Assembly (NCBI GenBank): GCA_003514305.1
Contig: DORE01000065.1
Span: 165 to 10,386 of the forward strand
Direction: 5' to 3'
DNA: 10,222 bases
Source of the DNA: Gammaproteobacteria bacterium
GTDB taxonomy: Bacteria; Pseudomonadota; Gammaproteobacteria; Pseudomonadales; Pseudohongiellaceae
Shown: one piece after another, positions 1 to 7,637 of the stretch
Position numbering within the stretch: the stretch's first letter is position 1
Layout of the letters: each line of letters begins with the position of its first letter
Position numbers and translations under genes: made by a program
Notes under the pieces: model-generated
Told to the model about the DNA's origin: nothing
Seen by the model: only the letters and a program-made list of their open reading frames with translations
The model's database searches: none

Positions 1-890
1 ATAGTGACACATGGCGACTAAAAATCACTGGAATGGTTGAAAACGAACTCGAATTCAGTCTGGACGAATTGATGAATCTAGCGACTACTCAGAGGCAGAT
101 TGGTTTTGAGTGTGGCGGTAACAGCCAGCGTCTTTTTCACGGCTTAATCGGTAACGCCAATTGGCGCGGCGTGTCTCTGCGAGACTTATTACAGCAGGCT
201 GGTGTTGAAAAGGAAGCCAAAGAAGTCGTTTTTTTTGGGGCGGATCTCGCTATTGAGGAAATCAGAGGGAGAGAGGTTGAAAAATCGTTTGCTCGGTCCC
301 TATCAGTGCAAGATGCGATGCGCGAAGAGAATATGCTGGCTTTTGAAATGAATGGGGAACCATTGCCTCACTACCATGGTAAGCCAGTTCGGTTGCTCGT
401 TCCTGGCTGGTATGGAGTGTCTAATGTCAAGTGGTTGACTCAGATTCACGTGCAGAGCACGCGTTACATGGGTCGATTTATGGGGCGTGATTACGTGACA
501 CTTAAAAAAGAAAACGTGGGAGGAGTTGATCGGTGGGTCGAAAATTCAGTTACGGCGATGAATCTTAAGTCTTCCATTATAAGAGTCACCGAAATGGGGG
601 GGCGTTACAGTATTCACGGATTCGCCTTGAACGATGGGACACCTTTAAGAAGCGTGGAAATCAAAGTCGACGATGGGCCGTGGCTAACCGCTGAAATGAA
701 TCCGAATAACACCCGGTTCTCATGGAAGCTATTTTCTCTTGAGTGGCCAAATCCCACAGCAGGTGAACATACACTAGTTTCTCGAGTGACCGATATCAAC
801 GGTAATGTGCAGGCGACTCAAGAAGAGCTTCCGGAAAAAGTGAGCTATTGGGAAGACTTTAGTCAGTTTCCCAGAACTGTCGTCATTTAG
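1..890 (+). CDS. Molybdopterin-dependent sulfite oxidase-type oxidoreductase, 5'-partial
   Basis: The reading frame is open from base 3 to the TAG at 888-890. It reads SDTWRLKITG before the first ATG at 33, which is the usual start of the sulfite oxidase catalytic domain, so the ATG is internal and the N-terminus (probably with a secretion signal) lies left of the window. About 295 residues are visible. The FECGGNS motif carries the expected molybdenum-ligand cysteine (codon 111-113). The family motif GWYGVSNVKWL is at about 405-437. The last 100 or so residues, from about 570, form the Ig-like Mo-co dimerisation domain, and the protein ends in WEDFSQFPRTVVI. Family members usually oxidise sulfite or a related substrate in the periplasm and pass electrons to a cytochrome c. 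No cytochrome gene follows; a partner could lie upstream. The family call is firm but the substrate is not established. Confidence 0.88.
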   Translation, partial: SDTWRLKITGMVENELEFSLDELMNLATTQRQIGFECGGNSQRLFHGLIGNANWRGVSLRDLLQQAGVEKEAKEVVFFGADLAIEEIRGREVEKSFARSLSVQDAMREENMLAFEMNGEPLPHYHGKPVRLLVPGWYGVSNVKWLTQIHVQSTRYMGRFMGRDYVTLKKENVGGVDRWVENSVTAMNLKSSIIRVTEMGGRYSIHGFALNDGTPLRSVEIKVDDGPWLTAEMNPNNTRFSWKLFSLEWPNPTAGEHTLVSRVTDINGNVQATQEELPEKVSYWEDFSQFPRTVVI

Positions 891-1347
891 TCTGAACTGC
901 AGGTTAGGGTGCTATGTCTATGCCCTCGTGACCCAAAAGAGCGCCAAAACTGTCATAGTCTCAGATTTCTTTCTTACTCGGCAATGGCAGGAGTCAGCAT
1001 CAGGCATAATACTGATCTTAACAAAAATATTGGATCACAAGCTCGTTGACAACTTTACGAATTCTCCAGCTCATGAACGAGTGGCGATGAAGGTCGAGTC
1101 GACACGCGCCTCCAGAACTGCCGTCGGTCTATGAGGATAGGGGTCGGGTGGAGCAAATACTGATAACCTCAGGCCTTGGACCACATAGCTATTACCATTA
1201 AATTATGATTTCTGTTTAGATAAATAATTCGCTCCGATCGCTGGTTCAATACTCTTCTTTGAGCAGTCCCTGATGCCAGTAAGCTCGATACACAACGTGG
1301 CTTGTCTTAAGGTAGTTGCGTAACCTCACTGTTCCATTGGAAACCGC
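891..1347. other. Intergenic stretch, no supported gene
   Basis: These 457 bases separate the sulfite oxidase gene from the ACT-domain gene. A 68-codon open frame with a GTG start runs from 928 to 1134, but its product resembles nothing I recognise and it has no ribosome binding site, so I do not call it. The part from about 1190 to 1230 is AT-rich and could hold a promoter for the gene at 1348; the nearest hexamers (TTGGAC at 1176, TAAATT at 1199) match consensus poorly. I see no tRNA, repeat array or clear terminator. Confidence 0.6.
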
Positions 1348-1872
1348 ATGAATACGTATCTTGTACTAACTATAATAGCCGACGATAAACAGGGTTTGGT
1401 AGAAACCTTAGCTAAGGTTATCGCTGATCATAAGGGTAACTGGTTGGAGAGCAGCATGTCACAACTTGCAGGAAAGTTTGCGGGCATCCTGCGTGTCTGC
1501 GTGGCAACCGATCATGCTCAAATGCTCGTTGATGCCCTCAATAACATGTCCGCTGAGCTAAAACTGGTGGTCGAACAAGTGGAAACCACAGAGCAGGCAG
1601 ACGAGCTAAGAACAGTTGAATTGCACTTGGTAGGTAACGACCGGTCTGGAATCATCCGCGAAATCTCACACGCTCTTGCAGTCCTTTCAGTAAACGTTGA
1701 GAAGCTTTCCACACACTGTGAGCCTGCGCCAATGTCGAGTGACGTCCTATTTCGCGCGAAGGCCGTGCTGAGGATTCCCGCAGAGATGTCGCTGGAAGAT
1801 TTGCAGAGGGAGTTGGAACTGCTAGCAGATGATCTGATCGTCGAGCTTGAGTACTCAAGTCAGTTAAGCTAA
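1348..1872 (+). CDS. Two-ACT-domain regulatory protein, GcvR-like
   Basis: The 174-residue protein has the length and layout of the glycine cleavage regulator GcvR family. A first ACT domain spans about residues 4-75, with the signature ADDKQGLVETLAKVI near the start. A second spans about 90-168, with the matching VGNDRSGIIREISHAL. There is no DNA-binding domain, membrane segment or signal peptide, so it should be cytoplasmic and act by binding a small molecule (often an amino acid) and a protein partner. In E. coli, GcvR holds back the activator GcvA when glycine is scarce. No gcv gene is in this window, so the partner and ligand here are unknown. The ATG at 1348 gives the expected N-terminal beta strand; only a weak TGGA precedes it at 1338. 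A hairpin terminator candidate lies 34 bases past the stop, so it appears to be a single-gene unit. Confidence 0.82.
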   Translation: MNTYLVLTIIADDKQGLVETLAKVIADHKGNWLESSMSQLAGKFAGILRVCVATDHAQMLVDALNNMSAELKLVVEQVETTEQADELRTVELHLVGNDRSGIIREISHALAVLSVNVEKLSTHCEPAPMSSDVLFRAKAVLRIPAEMSLEDLQRELELLADDLIVELEYSSQLS

Positions 1873-1906
1873 TCGGCTTGGCGGGTTTCGTTCGGGTATC
1901 CAATCG

Positions 1907-1935
1907 TATTCGGCACGGCTGCCGAATAAGATTTT
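1907..1935 (+). terminator. Candidate intrinsic terminator after the ACT-domain gene
   Basis: A perfect 9-bp inverted repeat, TATTCGGCA (1907-1915) and TGCCGAATA (1920-1928), encloses the tetraloop CGGC. AG-A-TTTT follows, giving a four-base T run at 1932-1935. It sits 34 bases past the stop at 1872. The T run is short, so termination could be partial. On the other strand the stem has no T run, so it would not obviously serve the convergent HAD gene. Confidence 0.6.
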
Positions 1936-2107
1936 AAGAATATCGCCTGGTGTGCTGCCATTTTTGCTGCTCTTATTAAGCCGACCCTCCAAACAATAGA
2001 GTTAAGACGTTATGATCGCCCGAGAGGCATGGCCTAGGACCGCGGCCAGGCCCGCTGTATATCTACTATCAGAGTTTCAGCGACGAACAAGAAGGCTGTG
2101 TCCGTGA

Positions 2108-2782
2108 CTAGCGTAAACTGATTACTTTCCATTGCCTGACCTGCGCTTCGTGCCTCAATGAATCATCCGGATCAACAGCAATCGGCTCGGAGACTTGTTC
2201 CATAAGAGGTAAATCATTGATTGAATCTGTATAGAAGACCGCGGAAGATAGCTCAAAACTGCGGCCGTGCAATCGTTCCTGCTCCAACCAGTCAGACAGT
2301 TTTTTTACTTTGCCTTCTTGGTAACACGGCTCTCCCTGAATTCTTCCAGTCAATCTACCATCGACGGTTTCAAGCTCTGTTGCGATAAGGATATTTACGC
2401 CGAGCTGCTGAGCGATGGGTGCAGTGATGAAATCATTTGTCGCCGTGATGATGATACAGGTATCTCCGCGCGTCTGATGGAATTCAATCAGTGCTGTCGA
2501 TTTCGGGAGGATCATGGGCCTGATTGCTCTTTCCACAAATTTCTCACGCAAGCAATTACGCTCCTGTTCACTAAAACTCGATACGGGGTTTACTGTGAAC
2601 CGCACATATTCACGAATATCGAGTTTGCCAGCTAGATAATTCTGGTAGTGTGCTTCATTTGTCTCGCGATGATTGTTTGCGCTAACCAGATCATGCTCGA
2701 TAAGAAACTCCCCCCATGCATGATCGCTATCACCTGCCAATAGGGTATTGTCGAGATCAAACAGCGCGAGACGGGATTTCAT
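2108..2782 (-). CDS. HAD-superfamily subfamily IB phosphatase (SerB-like)
   Basis: This 224-residue cytoplasmic hydrolase carries all four HAD motifs. They are DLDNT at residues 9-13 (nucleophile Asp9, acid/base Asp11), the motif II Thr113 in IITATN, the motif III lysine Lys158 in EGKVKKL, and motif IV DSINDLP at 186-192 with two Mg-binding aspartates. Residues 14-100 form the helical cap typical of subclass I. Relatives are annotated as HAD-IB or 'phosphoserine phosphatase/histidinol-phosphatase-like'; the true substrate is not settled, so I give no symbol. The ATG at 2782 places DxDxT where the family has it, although no good ribosome binding site precedes it. The gene is divergent from rppH, as I recall for Pseudomonas and relatives. 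It ends with TAG; no terminator is evident in the 235 bases beyond it. Confidence 0.85.
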   Translation of the reverse strand: MKSRLALFDLDNTLLAGDSDHAWGEFLIEHDLVSANNHRETNEAHYQNYLAGKLDIREYVRFTVNPVSSFSEQERNCLREKFVERAIRPMILPKSTALIEFHQTRGDTCIIITATNDFITAPIAQQLGVNILIATELETVDGRLTGRIQGEPCYQEGKVKKLSDWLEQERLHGRSFELSSAVFYTDSINDLPLMEQVSEPIAVDPDDSLRHEAQVRQWKVISLR

Positions 2783-2884
2783 ATCTTGGTGACTTCATGA
2801 TCTATAATGCGTCTAAGAGGTTAAAATATCGTCTTTGTCCGCTGCGGTTAGCTCAAGGCACAGATCAGCCCAGTTCATGTGTCG

Positions 2885-2931
2885 ATAAAATTACTTTAAC
2901 GCATTGATTATACTATATTTATAGAAATTTT
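2885..2931 (+). promoter_or_regulatory. AT-rich candidate promoter region for rppH
   Basis: The gap between the divergent HAD and rppH genes contains a very AT-rich tract. It holds several -10-like hexamers on the + strand (TATACT at 2909, TATATT at 2914, TATAGA at 2920). TTAACG at 2896 lies 18 bases before TATAGA. None has a strong -35 partner, so I support a promoter region but not a specific start site. A perfect TATAAT also occurs at 2803-2808, with a poor TTCATA 19 bases upstream. Confidence 0.35.
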
Positions 2932-3007
2932 ACGGGAATCTTTCGATTGATCAAATCTGATTCTCTGTGAAACAATACGCCAAGTTGCATGTCTAAAGGA
3001 AGGTTAA

Positions 3008-3490
3008 ATGATCGACTCAGAGGGTTATCGTTCAAACGTCGGGATAGTCATTTGCAATCGTAGAGGCCAGTTGCTTTGGGCTAAGCGTATCGGTCAGAGC
3101 GCTTGGCAATTTCCACAGGGCGGTATTAACGAAGACGAGACTATTGAACAGGCGCTATTTCGAGAGCTTGAAGAGGAAGTCGGTTTGCACGGCAATGATG
3201 TAAGTGTCCTTCACCGGACAAAAGGATGGCTCCATTACGAACTGCCGAAAAATTATGTCCGCTACCATAAGGATCCCCTCTGTATTGGTCAGAAACAGAA
3301 ATGGTTCTTGCTGGGACTCGAGGCAGAGGAAAGTCGAGTCGAACTGGATAAATCAGTCGAGCCTGAATTCGACGATTGGCGTTGGGTAAGCTACTGGTAT
3401 CCGGTTAATCACGTGATCAAATTTAAGCGCGATGTCTACCGAAGGGCGTTGAACGAACTATCGGGCCCTCTTGAGCAGTATACCAAGTAG
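3008..3490 (+). CDS. rppH: RNA pyrophosphohydrolase RppH (Nudix hydrolase)
   Basis: RppH removes pyrophosphate from the 5' triphosphate end of mRNAs in the cytoplasm, leaving a monophosphate that lets RNase E start decay. The 160-residue protein matches the family closely. It begins MIDSEGYRSNVGIV, continues with WQFPQGGI at 33-40, and has a complete Nudix box at residues 38-60 with the metal-binding RELEEEVG core at 52-59. The RppH-specific CIGQKQKWFLL and DDWRWVSYW motifs follow. The start is well supported by AAGGAAGG at 2996-3003 just before the ATG. Length is typical (about 155-175). ptsP follows 100 bases downstream on the same strand, so the two may be co-transcribed. Confidence 0.96.
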   Translation: MIDSEGYRSNVGIVICNRRGQLLWAKRIGQSAWQFPQGGINEDETIEQALFRELEEEVGLHGNDVSVLHRTKGWLHYELPKNYVRYHKDPLCIGQKQKWFLLGLEAEESRVELDKSVEPEFDDWRWVSYWYPVNHVIKFKRDVYRRALNELSGPLEQYTK

Positions 3491-3590
3491 CATGCTAAGC
3501 AATTCGAAATAAAAAGCGCTTCTCTACACATAGATGTTGACGTTGGCTCAACGCAATGGGATCACCACTCGAGGCTAAAACACATAAAAT

Positions 3591-5864
3591 ATGCTCGAGC
3601 AATTAAGAGATATAGTTCAGCAGGTTAACTCCGCAAGAGACTTACTGTCCGCGTTGGACATTATCGTGGTCCGCGTGCGTGAGGTGATGGCGACTCAAGT
3701 TTGCTCGGTTTACCTGTTTGATAATGACATGAATGCCCATGTATTAATGGCATCTAAGGGCTTGAGAAAAGAGGCCGTTGGTCACGTGAGTCTCGAGATT
3801 GGTGAGGGGCTAGTTGGGCTTGTGGCCAAGCATGCCGAGCCCATAAATCTCAAGGATGCCTCCATGCATCCCAGCTTCCATTATATCCAAGAAACGGGAG
3901 AGGAAAGCTTTCATTCTTTTCTTGGCGTGCCAATCATTCACCATCGAAGCGTTTTGGGGGTGGTGGTTGTCCAACACGAGCAGGAGAGGCGATTCGATGA
4001 AGGAGAAGAAGCTTTTCTAATTACCCTTTCTGCACAGCTCGCCGGAGTAATCGCCTCAGCGGAAGCAACCGGAGCGATTGCTGGTATAAGTCCGTCTGGA
4101 CAAAAGATTTCAGATACCGTTTTCGCTGGTGTATCGGGTGCATCTGGTGTTGCTATCGGTGAAATGGTCGTTGTGTTTCCTAAAGCTAATTTGTTTCAGG
4201 TCCCAATCAGGCCGGCGCGCGATATTGACAAGGAAATTAATTATTTTAGTGCTGCTCTTCATAAAGTGCGGGAGGATATGCGCGATATCTATGAGCGTCT
4301 AGCCGGACAAGTAGCAGATGAGGAGCGACAGCTTTTCGACGTCTATCTTCATATGCTTGATGACGATGCCTTAGCCAAGGAAGTACTGGATAGGATTAAA
4401 GGTGGACACTGGGCGCAGGGAGCTCTCGCAGAAGTTGCTTTGGAACACATTCGTAGTTTTGAGATGATGCCGGATGATTACCTGCGCGAGCGTGCGGTCG
4501 ACATTAAGGATCTGTGTAGCCGCGTACTATTTTATTTACAGCAAGGGGGGCAGGTACAAGCGGAGTATTCTGAGAACACTATATTGGTCGGCGAGGAACT
4601 GACGCCGGCAATGCTGGCTGAAGTGCCTGAAAACAAGCTCAAAGGTATTGTTTCACTGAAGGGTTCTGGTAATTCTCACGTGGCCATTTTGGCCCGAACG
4701 ATGGGGATTCCGACGGTTATGGGAGTTGTGGATCTTCCAATTAATCGACTGGATGGAAAAAAAGTGATCTTGGATGGCTACAAAGGAGAGCTCATTGGTA
4801 ATCCGTCCGAAATCGTCCGACGGCGCTATGAAAATACGGTCAAAGAACAAGCGGAATTGAACGCAGGACTAGAGGAGCTCAAAGACCTACCCTGCAGCAC
4901 GGCAGATAATCATCGGGTCCACTTATGGGTGAATACGGGCTTGATCGCTGACGTTGCTCGTTCTCTCGATCAGGGGGCTGAGGGAGTAGGACTTTTTAGA
5001 ACAGAAGTTCCATTTCTCCTCAGTGAGCGCTTCCCCAGTGAGCATGAGCAGGCGGAGATTTACCGAGAGCAGCTAGAGGCGTTTTCTCCTCTTCCGGTAA
5101 CGATGAGAACTTTAGACATCGGTGGAGACAAAGCCTTGTCTTATTTTCCTATCAAAGAGGAGAACCCTTTCCTTGGGTGGCGCGGAATCAGGGTGACTTT
5201 GGACCATCCTGAGATCTTTACTGCCCAAATCAGAGCAATGATGAGGGCGAGTGAGGGATTGGCAAACCTCCAGATAATGCTGCCAATGGTCAGTAACGTT
5301 AATGAAGTTAAGTTGGCCATCCAGTTAATCAAAAGGGCTTACAGAGAACTTGTTCAGGAAGGCCTAAGCATTAAATACCCACCTATTGGCGTGATGATTG
5401 AATTGCCGGCGGCGGTCTATCAGACGAAGTCGTTAGCATCGCTAGTAGATTTCGTATCCATCGGTAGCAATGACCTCACACAGTATCTTTTAGCGGTGGA
5501 TCGCAATAACCCACGTGTGGCCAGTTTATACAGTGCGTTCCATCCAGCAGTTTTGAGTGCTATCTATCACGTCGTACGTGAGGCTCAAGAGGTCGGAAAG
5601 CTAGTGAGTATCTGTGGCGAAATGGCGGGAGATCCGGGTGCAGCTGTCCTCCTCATGGCTATGGGATTTGACGTTCTTTCGATGAATGCCGCATCCTTGC
5701 CTAAAGTTAAGTCTGTAATACGAAGCATTAGCAGAGGAGCGGCGCAGGAATTGCTAGGGCAAGTATTGCAAATGGATGACGCTCAGGCGGTTCGAAGCGC
5801 GGTTGATCTAACTTTATATAACGCGGGAGTCGACCGCCTGTTGCGATCATCACACATTCACTAG
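3591..5864 (+). CDS. ptsP: Phosphoenolpyruvate-protein phosphotransferase PtsP (EI-Ntr)
   Basis: PtsP takes phosphate from phosphoenolpyruvate and passes it through NPr to EIIA-Ntr, a cytoplasmic regulatory relay tied to nitrogen status rather than sugar transport. The 757 residues have the full layout. There is a GAF sensor domain at about 15-155, the EI N-terminal domain with the HPr/NPr-binding helices at about 176-300, a phosphohistidine domain with His363 in GSGNSHVAILAR, and the PEP-binding barrel from about 430. The barrel shows GLFRTEVPFL at 468-477, RTLDIGGDK at 506-514 and the active-site cysteine in SICGEMAGDP (Cys675). The N-terminus MLEQLRDIVQQVNSARDL is as in known PtsP proteins, so the ATG at 3591 is right even though no ribosome binding site is close; GAGG at 3571 is too far. 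ptsN and npr are not in the window. The gene is convergent with the NRDE gene. Confidence 0.96.
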   Translation: MLEQLRDIVQQVNSARDLLSALDIIVVRVREVMATQVCSVYLFDNDMNAHVLMASKGLRKEAVGHVSLEIGEGLVGLVAKHAEPINLKDASMHPSFHYIQETGEESFHSFLGVPIIHHRSVLGVVVVQHEQERRFDEGEEAFLITLSAQLAGVIASAEATGAIAGISPSGQKISDTVFAGVSGASGVAIGEMVVVFPKANLFQVPIRPARDIDKEINYFSAALHKVREDMRDIYERLAGQVADEERQLFDVYLHMLDDDALAKEVLDRIKGGHWAQGALAEVALEHIRSFEMMPDDYLRERAVDIKDLCSRVLFYLQQGGQVQAEYSENTILVGEELTPAMLAEVPENKLKGIVSLKGSGNSHVAILARTMGIPTVMGVVDLPINRLDGKKVILDGYKGELIGNPSEIVRRRYENTVKEQAELNAGLEELKDLPCSTADNHRVHLWVNTGLIADVARSLDQGAEGVGLFRTEVPFLLSERFPSEHEQAEIYREQLEAFSPLPVTMRTLDIGGDKALSYFPIKEENPFLGWRGIRVTLDHPEIFTAQIRAMMRASEGLANLQIMLPMVSNVNEVKLAIQLIKRAYRELVQEGLSIKYPPIGVMIELPAAVYQTKSLASLVDFVSIGSNDLTQYLLAVDRNNPRVASLYSAFHPAVLSAIYHVVREAQEVGKLVSICGEMAGDPGAAVLLMAMGFDVLSMNAASLPKVKSVIRSISRGAAQELLGQVLQMDDAQAVRSAVDLTLYNAGVDRLLRSSHIH

Positions 5865-5941
5865 TGATTCGGTCAGGCTGGAGCTTTATCGACAATACCA
5901 GCATCAAGACTCGTGCGCACTGAACACTTACTAATACTAGG

Positions 5942-6724
5942 TCAGCTCGGCTCAGACCAGAACTCAAAATACTGTGCATTACTGGTTTGTCCGAATTCAT
6001 TATAGGTTTGCTCGCAAAAGCGCACATTTCCGGGACGCTCAATGACTAAGGCAGTTGAGCATCGTGTTCCGTAATTATTTTCCTTATGCTGAATGAACGT
6101 GGCAGACAGAATCCGCTCTGTATCGATCGAAAGTCCTGTGTCCGGCAGCTCATCATCAGATGCGCTCAGGCGGTCTGTCATAATGCTGATTAAAGAGTCT
6201 GACGAGGGGGGATAGCCTTGGTTTATCAGATTTTTCAGTCGCTTTTTCCCAAGATTTACTTTTGGCCAATCGCTATCTAACAACCCATTGGATAGACCAA
6301 ATATGCCTGATTCTAGGACGCTGACGATATTCTGTGAATTGTTGGCGTAGCAGAGTGAGTCATTGTCACCAACCAACAGGTTGAACCCGGAGAATTCGGG
6401 AAAATTAGGCTTAATAGCCTCGCAATACTGTTTAGGTGTGCTGGTGACATTCAGAAAATTTCTGACTAGTTCGCCTCGGGACTTAGTTTGATTCTTTGTC
6501 TGTCTGAAGCCGCGGATATTGGTGACACTGGCGAATCGGCCTGTTCGAGTGACGCCAAACCATGTGCCTCCTGCCTGTAGATCTCTGCCGGCAAGAATGG
6601 GGGCCTCTGACCCATGCCAAAAATTGGCAACAGCGCTAGGCCGGGCGAAGTATTCATCTCGGTTTGCCACAATAATAAGTGGGAAATCGGGATGCATTTC
6701 GTAGGCAAAAAGGATTAGACACAT
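5942..6724 (-). CDS. NRDE-family protein (TANGO2 family)
   Basis: The 260-residue protein starts MCLILFAYEMHPDFPLIIVANRDE, with the family-naming NRDE at residues 21-24. It then shows ILAGRDLQAGGTWFGVTRTGRF (43-64), a GLSNG turn at 143-147 and YGTRCSTALV near 218-227. These are the conserved blocks of the NRDE/TANGO2 family. Cys2 directly after the start Met recalls N-terminal nucleophile hydrolases, and the family fold has been likened to them. The biochemical role in bacteria is not settled; eukaryotic TANGO2 has been linked to heme trafficking. It has no signal peptide or membrane segment and is presumably cytoplasmic. It is divergent from lgt and convergent with ptsP. I see no clear ribosome binding site before the ATG at 6724, but the N-terminus is exactly as conserved. 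Confidence 0.88.
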   Translation of the reverse strand: MCLILFAYEMHPDFPLIIVANRDEYFARPSAVANFWHGSEAPILAGRDLQAGGTWFGVTRTGRFASVTNIRGFRQTKNQTKSRGELVRNFLNVTSTPKQYCEAIKPNFPEFSGFNLLVGDNDSLCYANNSQNIVSVLESGIFGLSNGLLDSDWPKVNLGKKRLKNLINQGYPPSSDSLISIMTDRLSASDDELPDTGLSIDTERILSATFIQHKENNYGTRCSTALVIERPGNVRFCEQTYNEFGQTSNAQYFEFWSEPS

Positions 6725-6787
6725 AGCGAATCATTGTCTCTGGTGTGGCGAATTTTGAATTTCGGAGGACTCTGGCTGGTACAATCT

Positions 6788-6796
6788 TGTTATACT
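6788..6796 (+). promoter_or_regulatory. Candidate extended -10 promoter for lgt
   Basis: TGTTATACT is an extended -10 element (TG-N-TATACT, five of six matches to TATAAT). It would start transcription near 6803, leaving a leader of about 29 bases before the lgt ATG at 6832. A second -10-like TACAAT at 6780-6785 has TTGAAT at 6755-6760 with a long 19-base spacer. Both lie inside the longer GTG-started frame, which argues against the GTG start. Confidence 0.5.
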
Positions 6797-6831
6797 CTGA
6801 ATTCAACTCACTAACTATATTATCGTTCCTG

Positions 6832-7620
6832 ATGCTGACATACCCTCAAATTGATCCTGTCGCGATAAGCCTTGGGCCAATCAGCGTCCATTGGTATGGA
6901 ATTATGTATATCGTCGCTTTTGGTGGAGCCTGGATGTTCGCGACTTATCGAGCAGCCAGGGTCGCGGACGCATGGAATTCTGAGCAGATTTCCGACCTGA
7001 TCTTTTATGGCGCATTGGGAGCGGTCATTGGAGGCCGCATAGGGTCTGTATTCTTCTACAACTTCGGTCGATTTCTTGAAGAACCGCTCTGGCTATTTAG
7101 AGTGTGGGAAGGAGGAATGTCCTTCCATGGCGGATTTTTGGGAGTACTGCTCGCACTTTTCTTATATACCCGTCATCACAATAGAGACTACTGGAGTACC
7201 ATCGATTTCATCGCGCCTCTAGTGCCATTTGGCCTTGGCGCAGGGCGGATCGGAAATTTCATTGGTGGCGAACTGTGGGGTAAGCCGACTGACGTTGCCT
7301 GGGGCATGGTGTTCCCCCATGTAGATCAGTTGGTCCGGCACCCGTCGCAACTTTATGAATTTGCCTTGGAAGGTGTGGTGCTGTTTTCAATCGTTTGGAT
7401 CTTTTCCTCTAAACCACGCCCTCGTTTTGCTGTTTCGGGTATTTTTGCGTTGGGATACGGTAGTTTTCGGTTTTTCATCGAGTTCTTTCGTGAGCCAGAC
7501 TCTCATCTCGGCTATCTTGCTTTTGATTGGTTTACGATGGGCCAGCTACTGTCCACCCCATTGATATTTGTGGGGTTCTGGTTTCTATTTCTGGCATATC
7601 GCAGGCCACTCATTCATTAG
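6832..7620 (+). CDS. lgt: Prolipoprotein diacylglyceryl transferase Lgt
   Basis: Lgt moves a diacylglyceryl group from phosphatidylglycerol to the lipobox cysteine of prelipoproteins in the inner membrane, the first step of lipoprotein maturation. The 262-residue product, counted from the ATG at 6832, has the expected seven or so hydrophobic segments. It shows VHWYGIMY (19-26), GGMSFHGG (94-101, with the conserved His99), the signature GRIGNFIGGELWG (138-150), HPSQLYE (170-176) and EFFREPD (217-223). An in-frame GTG at 6745 would add 29 residues, but they lack family resemblance and cover the likely promoter. MLTYPQIDP is the normal Lgt N-terminus, so I chose 6832 despite no clear ribosome binding site. 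One signature position is Gly (residue 145) where Asn is usual. thyA follows after 17 bases. Confidence 0.95.
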   Translation: MLTYPQIDPVAISLGPISVHWYGIMYIVAFGGAWMFATYRAARVADAWNSEQISDLIFYGALGAVIGGRIGSVFFYNFGRFLEEPLWLFRVWEGGMSFHGGFLGVLLALFLYTRHHNRDYWSTIDFIAPLVPFGLGAGRIGNFIGGELWGKPTDVAWGMVFPHVDQLVRHPSQLYEFALEGVVLFSIVWIFSSKPRPRFAVSGIFALGYGSFRFFIEFFREPDSHLGYLAFDWFTMGQLLSTPLIFVGFWFLFLAYRRPLIH

Positions 7621-7637
7621 GCTAGCAGGAGGCCGAC

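Noticed and set aside
871..1125. Near-repeat CCAGAACTG(T/C)CGTC at 871-884 and 1112-1125
   Set aside because: It is only 14 bases with one mismatch and no flanking similarity; it could be chance and does not outline an element or attachment site.
928..1134. 68-codon open frame with GTG start on the + strand
   Set aside because: The product has no recognisable family features, there is no ribosome binding site, and it lies in a gap where a frame this short is expected by chance.
1231..1290. GGTTCAA at about 1243 as a tRNA T-loop
   Set aside because: No acceptor stem, anticodon stem or matching T stem can be drawn around it.
2034..2056. GC-rich inverted repeat GGCCT/AGGCC near the HAD gene 3' end
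   Set aside because: The pairing is five bases followed by mismatches, and neither strand has a T run after it, so it is not a supportable terminator.
3537..3565. TTGACG at 3537 as a ptsP promoter -35
   Set aside because: The hexamer matches well, but no -10-like sequence lies at 16-18 bases (GATCAC at 17), so I do not call a promoter.
5858..5867. Palindrome TCACTAGTGA over the ptsP stop codon
   Set aside because: It is a ten-base perfect palindrome, but there is no loop or T run and no known operator resembles it; probably chance.
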